A stretch of 10,019 bases of DNA from Ferruginibacter sp. (GCA_018057635.1 JAGPDJ010000053.1:1-10019), one strand, 5' to 3'. Positions 1-6,712 are shown, counted from the stretch's first letter. Notes: generated by a model from the letters alone, not told the origin. Made by a program: numbers and translations.

Positions 1-1
1 G

Positions 2-112
2 CGTATCATCAATCAATTATATCAAATTGATGCAACTATAAAAATAACCGACCTTAAAGACAACGATAATAATGCCACAGGAACAATCGTAAACATTACA
101 ATACCTGTATAA
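2..112 (+). CDS. Sensor histidine kinase, C-terminal fragment (LytS-like)
   Basis: The reading frame is open from the left edge and ends with TAA at 110-112, giving 36 residues that finish G-T-I-V-N-I-T-I-P-V. A terminal G-T-x-V-x-I-x-I-P strand is typical of the end of a GHKL ATPase domain in histidine kinases. The next gene, a LytTR response regulator, starts 9 nt downstream on the same strand, which is the usual kinase-regulator arrangement for LytS/LytTR systems in Bacteroidota. The sensor part, the phospho-acceptor histidine and the ATP-binding boxes lie outside the window, so the input signal cannot be judged. The identification rests on this short tail and the neighbour. Confidence 0.7.
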   Translation, partial: RIINQLYQIDATIKITDLKDNDNNATGTIVNITIPV

Positions 113-121
113 AATATTTTT

Positions 122-868
122 ATGCTAAAGGCTATAATCATAGATGACGAACCGGATTGTGTGAAATTACTTTCACTGCAACTAAAAATGTATTGCCCGC
201 AGGTACAGGTAGCTGCAACATGTACCAGCAGCAGCGATGGGTATGAAAAAATATTAGACATAAAACCCGACATTGTTTTTCTCGATATAGAAATGCCTGT
301 AATGAATGGCTTTCAGTTATTGGAAAAAATCGGCAACATTAATTTCAGATTAATATTTGTAACAGCGTACGATCAGTTTGCTGTAAAAGCGTTTCGTTTT
401 AGTGCATTGGACTACCTGTTAAAACCAATTGATGGCAAAGACCTGAAATCTTCTGTGGAAAAAGCAGCACAACGCAATTGGCCACAAACGCAGCAATTGG
501 GGCATCTTAAACAGCAATTAGATAATGGCGGAAAAATATTGCCTGATAAAATTGCTTTACCTTATCAGAACGGCGTAATATTTGCAGAAATAAAGCAGGT
601 TGTTTATTGCGAATCGGAAAATAACTATACACGCATCCATACTACAGATAGCAATCATTATATTATAGCAAAAACACTGGGTGATATCCAGGAAGTACTG
701 GAAGAAAGAAATTTTTTACGCGTACACCGGCAATACGTGATTAACCTCGATCATATTATAAAATATGTTAAAGGAGAAGGAAATTATGTTATTATGTCAA
801 ATAATAAGAGTATTCCCGTTGCCAGGAGTCAAAAAGAAAGGTTGATAGAAAAATTTGGATGGTTGTAA
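122..868 (+). CDS. LytTR-family two-component response regulator
   Basis: A 248-residue cytoplasmic transcription regulator. The receiver domain spans about residues 3-120, with the acidic pair D8-D9, phospho-acceptor D55 (F-L-D-I-E-M-P), switch T81 (V-T-A-Y) and conserved K101 (L-L-K-P-I-D). A LytTR DNA-binding domain covers about residues 140-246, with the family signatures C-E-S-E-N-N-Y-T near 163 and F-L-R-V-H-R-Q-Y-V-I-N near 198. Length and architecture are normal for AlgR/LytR-type regulators. It follows the partial kinase gene by 9 nt and is presumably co-transcribed with it and phosphorylated by it. ATG at 122 gives the expected receiver N-terminus. LytTR proteins bind direct repeats, so the tandem repeat at 898-915 just after this gene is a conceivable but untested target. 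Confidence 0.95.
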   Translation: MLKAIIIDDEPDCVKLLSLQLKMYCPQVQVAATCTSSSDGYEKILDIKPDIVFLDIEMPVMNGFQLLEKIGNINFRLIFVTAYDQFAVKAFRFSALDYLLKPIDGKDLKSSVEKAAQRNWPQTQQLGHLKQQLDNGGKILPDKIALPYQNGVIFAEIKQVVYCESENNYTRIHTTDSNHYIIAKTLGDIQEVLEERNFLRVHRQYVINLDHIIKYVKGEGNYVIMSNNKSIPVARSQKERLIEKFGWL

Positions 869-897
869 ATATTTATTAATGCACATTATTGTTCCGT

Positions 898-915
898 TTT
901 GAGTTAATTTGAGTT
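898..915 (+). repeat. Tandem direct repeat TTTGAGTT-AA-TTTGAGTT
   Basis: Two identical 8-bp units (898-905 and 908-915) are separated by AA, a 10-bp period of about one helical turn. They overlap or directly precede the possible -33 element of the next gene. This placement suits an activator site, but the spacing is shorter than the roughly 21-bp period usual for LytTR sites. Confidence 0.4.
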
Positions 916-946
916 GCTATTGAAAAAACATGGAACTTTATGTTTT
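914..946 (+). promoter_or_regulatory. Possible Bacteroidota promoter for the small helical protein
   Basis: TTG at 914-916 and TATGTTTT at 939-946 (consensus TAnnTTTG, mismatched only at the last base) are separated by 22 nt, slightly longer than the usual 19-21. Transcription would begin near 953. That would leave a short leader before ATG 969 and would exclude ATG 930 as the start codon. Confidence 0.35.
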
Positions 947-968
947 CTCACCATATAAAAATATAGTT

Positions 969-1310
969 ATGCAGGAATTAATAACCCAACTCACAGAAAA
1001 AGCCGGTGTTACATCCGAACAGGCACATAAAGCAATTGAAACCATCAAGGATTTTGTAAAGGAAAAATTTCCTATGATGGCAGGCGCAGTAGATAACCTG
1101 TTTGCATCGGAAAACAATAAAGTTATGGAAGACAACAGCGCTCCTCCCATTCCTTCGCCCAGTATGATGGATAAGATCAGTGATGTAATTCCTGGTGAAG
1201 CCGGTGAAAAAATTGAATCGTTTGCCAAGAATGCCGCTGATAAAGCTGAAGACCTTTTTGACAGCGCTAAAGAAAAATTAAGCGGTTTTTTAGGCGGAGA
1301 TAAAAAATAA
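969..1310 (+). CDS. Small helical protein of unknown function
   Basis: A 113-residue protein if it starts at ATG 969; an in-frame ATG at 930 would add 13 residues. I prefer 969 because the protein then opens with an amphipathic helix (M-Q-E-L-I-T-Q-L-T-E-K) and because a possible -7 box lies between the two ATGs. No signal peptide or membrane segment is visible. The N-terminal part (about 60 residues) looks helical: T-S-E-Q-A-H-K-A-I-E-T-I-K-D-F-V-K-E-K-F-P, followed by M-M-A-G-A-V-D-N-L-F. A Pro/Ser-rich linker follows, then a Lys/Glu/Ala-rich amphipathic tail ending F-L-G-G-D-K-K. Short proteins of this style are common in Bacteroidota, but I cannot name a function. It lies after the LytTR regulator gene (about 100 nt) and is closed by its own terminator, so it may be a separate transcription unit. 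Confidence 0.75.
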   Translation: MQELITQLTEKAGVTSEQAHKAIETIKDFVKEKFPMMAGAVDNLFASENNKVMEDNSAPPIPSPSMMDKISDVIPGEAGEKIESFAKNAADKAEDLFDSAKEKLSGFLGGDKK

Positions 1311-1320
1311 TAGTAACCAG

Positions 1321-1370
1321 TTTAATAAAACAAACCCTGTCAGCAAACTGAAGGGGTTTGTTTTGTTAAA
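1321..1370. terminator. Strong, probably bidirectional terminator hairpin
   Basis: The arms TTTAATAAAACAAACCC (1321-1337) and GGGTTTGTTTTGTTAAA (1354-1370) pair over 17 bp with a single G-U. Within the loop, TCAG (1340-1343) and CTGA (1348-1351) can form a second short stem. The A-rich left arm and T-rich right arm give a U-tract in either direction. It begins 10 nt after the stop codon of the small helical protein. Confidence 0.85.
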
Positions 1371-1618
1371 GCAATTCATAACTTTTTAATAATACCGGTA
1401 ACCGTTTTTAATAATCGGTTGCACCACATTTTTTAAAATATCGGTTTTTGTATTTATCTTTTTCGGGGAATTTACTTCCATAAAATCGTTTAAATACCTA
1501 TAAACATTTTGCTTCTTTTACTCAAAATCCGGGTTCATCATAAATTAACATGGTTCGGGTTGAAAACAACAAAACTCAAGAACAGATTTATAGGTAGATA
1601 ACATAGCAAGATTTGTAG
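1371..1618. other. Intergenic region with no recognisable gene
   Basis: About 250 bp of AT-rich sequence lies between the terminator hairpin and the stop codon of the minus-strand lipoprotein gene. I see no plausible ORF (the longest ATG frames noticed are only about 15 codons), no tRNA-like fold and no clear terminator for the minus-strand operon. A weak AACCG/CGGTT inverted repeat (1400-1420) is the only structure and is probably chance. Confidence 0.5.
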
Positions 1619-2788
1619 TTATTGGTTTAATCTTTTCCAGTCTTCATTAAAGGTAACATTCGGGTCAAAAGCCGGATTATTGCTTAATATATACGTGCCA
1701 TCTACCTTGCTCCAGGCATTGCTATAACCACTTGTTAGTTCCACGGTATTGCCCTGTTCATCTCTCCAGCTGTCTACACCACGCAGGTACTGGCTAAACT
1801 GTGATGAATTATTTAAAGCATCGCCGGTATTGCTATTTTTATTTCCTGCTTCCCAACTACGTAAAATATTGTTACCTATTTCCTGCTGAGCCTGCTGAGT
1901 TATCTGAATCTGTTTCCAGCCTTCGTCCTGTGCGCCTTTACCAACAACATAAAAAAATCGTTCAATTGCCTGGCTCCACACCGGGTTTATCCGTACACTA
2001 CTGAAAAATGTACTCATTATTTTACGGGCAGCTGTTTCGTTTCCTTTGCTGTACTTTAAAACCAAACGAAGCGACATATAGCTATAATAGTTTGAGATCA
2101 TTCCGCCCTGAGTACCAGGCATGGTAACAATGGTTTGCATTACAGTACAAAATGCCAGACCTTCCTTTCCATCGTTGAATGATAATAAACCTTCAGCAGC
2201 GCTGCCTCTATGGGAATATGCATTATTCCCCGCCTGCCTTGCATGGCTGGTCATTTGGTTTGCACTTTCATCCATTTGCTGCTGCAGCGCTTCAATGATA
2301 CCGGCTGATTTCACTGTCGCCTTTAAATAAGGAGCCAGGTAATTGCTGATATAACCTGCAGCATCCAGTGGCTGTGCTATAACGCAGGATTGCCTGTTAA
2401 ATCCTCTTCTCATTGCATCCAAATAGACAGGATCATCACTCCAGTCGAATTGAGTAACGGGAAACATCATTAATTCATACTCACCGTCTGGCGATGAAGC
2501 GTGTAAAGATGCCTGTACCATTTCCGGTATGCATTTCTTTATTCCATCCCATTGCACATCGCCTGAAACCTGCCAGTCGGCTGGCAACAGAAATGAACTT
2601 GCTTCCACAGGCTGGTTAAAGCCGCTCCTGTCAGTTAGCCGAAACCGTTTTAGTGTGATATAATCCTTTCCGTCAATCATATCAGCAGCTTTCATTTTTT
2701 CTGCATCGCTTTTATTCTCTGCTGCTGAATGACCATTGCATGACAACAAAACAAAACCTAAGCTAACGGTAATGAATAACTTATTCAT
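1619..2788 (-). CDS. Predicted lipoprotein of unknown function
   Basis: A 389-residue protein with an SPII signal: M-N-K-L-F, a hydrophobic stretch, then lipobox L-L-S-C with the lipidated Cys at residue 17. It is therefore predicted to be anchored in the outer or inner membrane and to act in the envelope. Visible segments are a charged linker (residues 18-40), a probable beta-rich region with L-P-A-D-W-Q-V-S-G-D-V-Q-W near 68-80, a Gln/Ala-rich helical stretch near 165-190, and a C-terminal block near 333-377 with Y-L-R-G-V-D-S-W-R-D and Y-I-L-S-N-N-P-A-F-D-P-N. I recognise no enzyme motif and give no function. The serine hydrolase gene ends 22 nt upstream on the same strand, so both are probably expressed from the promoter above 3986 and work in the same compartment. 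Confidence 0.85.
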   Translation of the reverse strand: MNKLFITVSLGFVLLSCNGHSAAENKSDAEKMKAADMIDGKDYITLKRFRLTDRSGFNQPVEASSFLLPADWQVSGDVQWDGIKKCIPEMVQASLHASSPDGEYELMMFPVTQFDWSDDPVYLDAMRRGFNRQSCVIAQPLDAAGYISNYLAPYLKATVKSAGIIEALQQQMDESANQMTSHARQAGNNAYSHRGSAAEGLLSFNDGKEGLAFCTVMQTIVTMPGTQGGMISNYYSYMSLRLVLKYSKGNETAARKIMSTFFSSVRINPVWSQAIERFFYVVGKGAQDEGWKQIQITQQAQQEIGNNILRSWEAGNKNSNTGDALNNSSQFSQYLRGVDSWRDEQGNTVELTSGYSNAWSKVDGTYILSNNPAFDPNVTFNEDWKRLNQ

Positions 2789-2810
2789 GAGATAAAGTTA
2801 CAGGCTTAAG

Positions 2811-3986
2811 TTAAAACTGATCGATATCCTGCCAGTTATAAGCCGGATTTTTTGTAATATCCAAAACCAGGTCCTGCATGGCAAATACAAACGGATTCTC
2901 ATTCGTAGATGGATCAACTCTTGAGTTTAGCAATAATACAGCACACATACCATTGGCATTACGCATGAATGCAGTACGTGTGCCTGGCAAACTGCCGTAG
3001 TTAAACCATATATTTTCTGCACTCCAGAGTCCGATACCACATGCATAACCATTAAAGGCTGCAGAAGGAGTTGTAAGTTGAGTTAGACTGGCGCTGTTTA
3101 AAATATCGGGCCTGGTTGATGAACCGTCAATGGCATTCACTAATCTGATTAAATCTGATGCAGTAGTCATTAACCCGCCATCAGCATCTCTCCTGGGAAA
3201 GGCAATGGTATAAACAAAGGGAGCGTCATTACCCTGGCCATAATACTTTACTTCATTTGGTTTTTGTTCTGCTTCAGTTTTACCGGATATATCAGTTTGT
3301 GTGCCACCAATAGGCGCCATGATATCTTCTTTGATATAGTTGATATATGATTTCCCGGTAATTTTTTCAATGATTCTTCCTGCAAAAACAAAATTTACAT
3401 TAGAGTAATCATACACGGTACCAGGAGGATTGGGATTGGGCCTGCTGTCGATAATCCAGTCGAAAAGCTGTTTATAATTATAAGCCGGATTTTGATCAAT
3501 TACATCGCCTCCGCTTGCAGCGCCCCAACTGCCGCTTACATTTTGCAGTAAATGCCTAACGGTGATGTTTAACAGATTAGTATTGTAAGGCGCAGTACCA
3601 TAATCGTTGCCCAAAACCCCGCCGGTTCCAAATACTTTTGCATCAAGCCCTAATCTCCCTTCCTGAACCAATTTTAAAATGGCAACTCCGGTAAACGTTT
3701 TGGAAACACTTGCCAGCCTGAAACGATGCGCAGGGGTTACCGCTTCGCCTGTGGCTGTATTGGCTTTACCAAAACCTTTAATATATACCAGTTTGCCGTT
3801 TTTAGAAACTGCCAGCGAAGCCCCGGGAATATTATAGGTATTCATGAAGCTGGTAACATTACTGTTAACAGTTGCAATATCTGCTTGTGTAACGGCCTGG
3901 GGCGTATTATCATCGTCAGATTTTTTACAAGATGTATAACAAAATATAATCCCTGCCAGAAATAGTAATGTAAATCGCTTTTTCAT
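2811..3986 (-). CDS. Serine hydrolase lipoprotein, class C beta-lactamase/PBP4* fold
   Basis: A 391-residue predicted surface or periplasmic lipoprotein: the signal ends Y-T-S-C-K-K (lipidated Cys20) and is followed by an Asp-rich linker. The beta-lactamase (PF00144-type) domain spans about residues 35-375. The S-x-x-K motif is S93-V-S-K96, with S93 the nucleophile and K96 the general base. The Y-x-N motif is Y194-S-N196. The family element T-V-R-H-L-L-Q is at 142-148. The third motif, normally H/K-x-G before S-L-P-G, reads N329-Y-G331-S-L-P-G, so the usual His or Lys is replaced by Asn. Members include D-aminopeptidases, esterases and carboxypeptidases; the substrate cannot be predicted here and true beta-lactamase activity is unlikely. 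It is the first gene of an operon with the unknown lipoprotein and has the shared operator about 60 nt upstream. Confidence 0.92.
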   Translation of the reverse strand: MKKRFTLLFLAGIIFCYTSCKKSDDDNTPQAVTQADIATVNSNVTSFMNTYNIPGASLAVSKNGKLVYIKGFGKANTATGEAVTPAHRFRLASVSKTFTGVAILKLVQEGRLGLDAKVFGTGGVLGNDYGTAPYNTNLLNITVRHLLQNVSGSWGAASGGDVIDQNPAYNYKQLFDWIIDSRPNPNPPGTVYDYSNVNFVFAGRIIEKITGKSYINYIKEDIMAPIGGTQTDISGKTEAEQKPNEVKYYGQGNDAPFVYTIAFPRRDADGGLMTTASDLIRLVNAIDGSSTRPDILNSASLTQLTTPSAAFNGYACGIGLWSAENIWFNYGSLPGTRTAFMRNANGMCAVLLLNSRVDPSTNENPFVFAMQDLVLDITKNPAYNWQDIDQF

Positions 3987-4043
3987 AATTAAAGTTTAAT
4001 TTGTTGTAATGGTGTAAAAATCCATTAGTCATGCCTGATATGT

Positions 4044-4065
4044 TATACTCCATTTGGATAGATTT
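4044..4065 (-). promoter_or_regulatory. Shared operator copy 1, upstream of the serine hydrolase operon
   Basis: Read toward the hydrolase gene, the core is CTATCCA-AA-TGGAGTAT (4061 down to 4045). The full 22-bp block differs at only one base from the block at 6520-6541. The TCCA-NN-TGGA core ends 62 nt before the ATG. Exactly 26 nt separate it from GATTTTTA (4022 down to 4015), a poor -7 box. The site lies about 60 nt before the possible -7 box of the divergent kinase gene. Confidence 0.65.
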
Positions 4066-4128
4066 TTAAAAAAACCGGCAGGTGTACATTTATCTGAACA
4101 ATTTCAGTTTATAACAGAAAGTACCTTT

Positions 4129-4136
4129 TAAATTTG
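4129..4136 (+). promoter_or_regulatory. -7 box of the TPR kinase gene
   Basis: TAAATTTG matches the Bacteroidota -7 consensus TAnnTTTG at every defined position and lies 35 nt before the TTG start codon. No good -33 TTG is present at 19-21 nt upstream. An interrupted inverted repeat TTTGAT-N7-ATCAAA (4133-4151) overlaps the box and the expected transcription start. Confidence 0.5.
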
Positions 4137-4171
4137 ATGATTATTATCAAAACAAGATAAACCCATAACAA

Positions 4172-6103
4172 TTGAACAGGCGTATTACCCTAATTATTTT
4201 CCTGATCTTCTGCCAGCCGGTGAATTTTCTGTATGCACAAACTGTAGTTATTGACAGCCTGCGCAGTGCTTTTTCAGCAACTGTTTCTGAACGTGACAAA
4301 CTGGGAGCTGCAGTTAATTTACTGGATGAATATGAGTCACTTCACACTGACACAATCTTGAGGTATTATAACATTTCACAAAACTTATTACAAAGAAATT
4401 TTTCAGATGAAACTGCATTAAAAATTTGTATTACAAAAGTCAGGTTGTTAAGACGCCAGAGCAGGTTTGATGAAGCGATGACACTGTGCGACAGTTGCCT
4501 GGCAGTTTCTGAAGCTGCACACTATGACCCCGCCATTTACCGCAAATTAATTGCTGCCAAAACAGCCATATTAACCTCCCAATTTAAATATAAAGAAGCA
4601 CTGGATATCAGTTTCAGTGCATTAAAAAAAGCAGAAACGGAAAAAGATCATATTAGCCAGGTATTCGGTAAAATATCTATTGGTTGGATTAACATGGAGA
4701 TGAAAAAAAACACTGATGCATTGAAATGGTTTTTTGAAGCCAATGCCTTGTCAGACAAAATTGGTTATTCACTTAAAAAAGGTACCACCTATGCAAATAT
4801 TGCCGCTGTTTATGCTGAATTGAAACAAATGGATTCCGCTGAATTTTACATCCACCGGGCTTTTGATGTGGCCCTGAAGCAAAATAATTTAACCGTACAG
4901 GCAAATTGTTATTATATTTTTTCTGATATCATGGTGGAGAATGGCAATATTGCAGAAGCAGAGCAGGCAATGAATGAAGGCCTTAAAATCAGGAAAATTA
5001 TCGGCGATCCTTATTTCTATGTTTCTGATCTTTACCAGCTCGCTATTTTTTATGCAAACAATAAACAGCCGCAAAAGGGCATCGCTGCATCGCTTGAAGG
5101 AATTGCATTTGCAGAGAAAAATAAACTTTCCGGTAAGTACTTAATTCTTTTTGAGTCTTTGGCATTAAATTATAAAATTGCGGGGAATGACAAATTATAC
5201 GCCGGTACACTGGAAAAAATTGTTGCCATAAAAGATTCCCTGTACAAAAATAATTCTGCCCAATCATTGGCAGAAATGCAGACAAAATACGAAGTTCAAA
5301 AAAAAGAGACCCTCATTGCTCAACAGAAGCTGGGTTTGTTTCAGCGAAAATTACTGCTTTACGGGGCAGCAATCCTGGCTATACTGGTTCTCAGCTATTC
5401 ATTTTACAGGTTTAAAAAATACGAGCAGCGCCAAAAAATAAAAGTGGCTGCAATGATCCGCGAAGAAAAACTGCAAAATGACCAGGCCGTAAAAGACGCT
5501 GAAGAAAAAGAACGTAAACGCATAGCTGCAGAATTGCACGACAACCTGGGGGTTCAGGCCAATGCCATTTTACACAGCAGCAGCCTGTTAAATGAGAACA
5601 ACAGCAGCAATAAACTGATTGTGGCAGATCTGCAGGAAACCGCCAAAGAGATGCTGCACAACCTGCGGGAAACTTTGTGGGCCATGAAGTCGGCAGATGT
5701 ACCTGCAGCCGGGTTATGGTTACGCATCATAAACTTTATGAAACAAATGGCACGGCACTACGGCAGTATACATTTTAAAGTGGAAGGCGAAGCGCCCGGA
5801 AACTTTATTATTTCATCTGCCAAAGCACTGCATATTATTTTATTGCTTCAGGAAGCTGTAAATAATGCCGTAAAACATGCCAGCGCCACTACAATAACTG
5901 CAGAAAGTACTGTAACAAAAGAGGGATGGAATATTTCAGTTACAGATAATGGATCAGGCTTTGATCAAGCCCTGTTAAAATCAAAGCAAACTGACAGTTA
6001 TGGCTTACAAAACATGCAGGAAAGAGCAACGGCATCAGCTATTGACTTTTCTATACAAAGTACTCCTGAACAAGGAACTACAGTAATGATTACAATAAAA
6101 TAA
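4172..6103 (+). CDS. TPR-domain sensor histidine kinase (HisKA_3/NarX-like)
   Basis: A 643-residue membrane sensor kinase. It starts at TTG: an in-frame TAA lies at 4166-4168 and the signal peptide (about residues 1-23, ending F-L-Y-A-Q) needs this start. The sensor part, about residues 40-370, is a run of TPR-like helical repeats exported to the periplasm. A coiled stretch (about 365-390) leads into one transmembrane helix (about 394-411, followed by R-F-K-K-Y). The HisKA_3 dimerisation domain has E-R-K-R-I-A-A-E-L-H-D, with phospho-acceptor H456. The HATPase domain has the N box E561-A-V-N-N, the G1 box D592-N-G-S-G and the G2 segment Y-G-L-Q-N-M near 610-614. All catalytic residues look intact. 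Kinases of this type phosphorylate NarL/LuxR-type regulators; the likely partner begins at 6755, beyond an inverted lipoprotein gene. The input signal is unknown. Confidence 0.94.
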   Translation: MNRRITLIIFLIFCQPVNFLYAQTVVIDSLRSAFSATVSERDKLGAAVNLLDEYESLHTDTILRYYNISQNLLQRNFSDETALKICITKVRLLRRQSRFDEAMTLCDSCLAVSEAAHYDPAIYRKLIAAKTAILTSQFKYKEALDISFSALKKAETEKDHISQVFGKISIGWINMEMKKNTDALKWFFEANALSDKIGYSLKKGTTYANIAAVYAELKQMDSAEFYIHRAFDVALKQNNLTVQANCYYIFSDIMVENGNIAEAEQAMNEGLKIRKIIGDPYFYVSDLYQLAIFYANNKQPQKGIAASLEGIAFAEKNKLSGKYLILFESLALNYKIAGNDKLYAGTLEKIVAIKDSLYKNNSAQSLAEMQTKYEVQKKETLIAQQKLGLFQRKLLLYGAAILAILVLSYSFYRFKKYEQRQKIKVAAMIREEKLQNDQAVKDAEEKERKRIAAELHDNLGVQANAILHSSSLLNENNSSNKLIVADLQETAKEMLHNLRETLWAMKSADVPAAGLWLRIINFMKQMARHYGSIHFKVEGEAPGNFIISSAKALHIILLLQEAVNNAVKHASATTITAESTVTKEGWNISVTDNGSGFDQALLKSKQTDSYGLQNMQERATASAIDFSIQSTPEQGTTVMITIK

Positions 6104-6115
6104 TCTTATTGTAAT
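6089..6115. terminator. Bidirectional terminator-like hairpin over two stop codons
   Basis: ATTACAATAA (6089-6098) and TTATTGTAAT (6106-6115) are perfect 10-bp complements with a 7-nt loop. The repeat contains the last codons of both the kinase gene and the convergent lipoprotein gene, whose stop codons are only 2 nt apart. It is AT-only in its arms except for one G-C pair, so it may be a weak terminator. Confidence 0.5.
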
Positions 6116-6471
6116 GTTTCCGTATAAACTTGCCCTTCCAGGTAATCTACATTTTTATAAATAGAAGATGTACAGGCAATATTGATGGGCTGCTGGGCAT
6201 TGCAGTTATAAAATGTAACCAATTTTCTTTTACTTGCAGGAATACCGGTTTTTGTTACAGTACTGTTTGCTGCAATATCTATATCCAATACCCTGTTAGG
6301 AAACGGGTAGATGGTATCTGACTCAGCAGTTATAATCAACCTCTGATCAATGAACGTTGGATTAATAAAGGTAACAGTAGCACCGGTTCCCTGTCCGCCT
6401 CCATCTGTTGTACTGCTTTTTTTACACGAAAAAAACAATAACATGAACACCGGGAAGATAAATTTTCTCAT
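6106..6471 (-). CDS. Small predicted lipoprotein of unknown function
   Basis: A 121-residue protein with a clear SPII signal: M-R-K-F-I-F-P, a hydrophobic core, and lipobox F-F-S-C-K-K with the lipidated Cys at residue 16. A Ser/Thr/Gly linker (about 18-30, with D-G-G-G-Q-G-T-G) separates it from a beta-rich domain of about 90 residues. That domain has alternating hydrophobic strands, T-V-T-F-I-N-P-T-F and K-L-V-T-F-Y-N-C. Cys90 and Cys100 are the only other cysteines and could form a disulfide. I recognise no named family. The gene lies inverted between a histidine kinase and a response regulator, is convergent with the kinase, and has the shared operator 53 nt before its ATG. This suggests that it is either a target or an accessory part of that signalling system. 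Confidence 0.85.
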   Translation of the reverse strand: MRKFIFPVFMLLFFSCKKSSTTDGGGQGTGATVTFINPTFIDQRLIITAESDTIYPFPNRVLDIDIAANSTVTKTGIPASKRKLVTFYNCNAQQPINIACTSSIYKNVDYLEGQVYTETLQ

Positions 6472-6491
6472 TAGTAAATTGTTTAGGCCCG

Positions 6492-6499
6492 CAAATTGG
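6492..6499 (-). promoter_or_regulatory. Possible -7 box of the small lipoprotein gene
   Basis: On the minus strand the bases read CCAATTTG, matching the TTTG half of TAnnTTTG. The box lies 20 nt before the ATG and 25 nt after the operator core. No -33 TTG occurs at the expected place, as might be seen in an activator-dependent promoter. Confidence 0.35.
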
Positions 6500-6519
6500 C
6501 ATCAATATAATTAAATGCG

Positions 6520-6541
6520 TATACTCCATATGGATAGATTT
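6520..6541 (-). promoter_or_regulatory. Shared operator copy 2, upstream of the small lipoprotein
   Basis: Read toward the lipoprotein gene, the core is CTATCCA-TA-TGGAGTAT (6537 down to 6521). The block matches 4044-4065 at 21 of 22 bases. The central TCCATATGGA is a perfect 10-bp palindrome. The core ends 53 nt before the ATG at 6471. Confidence 0.65.
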
Positions 6542-6695
6542 AATTGCCTTTATAATTAAAAGTCAGCTAACCGGAATTAAACAAATAAAATCCTTCATAA
6601 AACTCAAAAGAAGCGAACTTTAATATATTAATGCAATGCGGATACTGTTATTATGATGAAACTTTATCAACTTTATATGCCAGTTACCCATTAAA

Positions 6696-6712
6696 CTATC
6701 CAAGTGGATTAT
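6696..6712 (+). promoter_or_regulatory. Shared operator copy 3, upstream of the response regulator
   Basis: The sequence reads CTATCCA-AG-TGGATTAT on the plus strand, the same orientation relative to its gene as the other two copies. Fourteen of 17 positions are identical in all three. Its core ends 46 nt before ATG 6755 and 26 nt before the -7 box. The right heptamer TGGATTA is closer to a true mirror of CTATCCA than in the other copies. Confidence 0.6.

Noticed and set aside
938..1228. A 96-codon minus-strand ORF opposite the small helical protein
   Set aside because: The plus-strand frame has a coherent helical protein, a possible promoter and a terminator in the right place. The antisense frame has none of these.
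1400..1420. AACCG/CGGTT inverted repeat in the 1371-1618 intergenic region
   Set aside because: Five-base arms with an 11-nt spacer are expected by chance, and no gene start or end is positioned to use it.
1550..1597. A 15-codon plus-strand ORF (M-V-R-V-E-N-N-K) in the intergenic region
   Set aside because: It is very short, has no promoter-like sequence, and nothing about its composition suggests a real peptide.
2811..3986. Antibiotic-resistance beta-lactamase call for the serine hydrolase
   Set aside because: It has the fold and the S-x-x-K and Y-x-N motifs, but the third motif is N-Y-G, and it is a lipoprotein resembling the broad esterase/peptidase group. Resistance is not supported.
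6653..6694. A 13-codon upstream ORF (M-M-K-L-Y-Q-L-Y...) before the response regulator
   Set aside because: It lies upstream of the predicted transcription start and just before the operator. Nothing supports translation.
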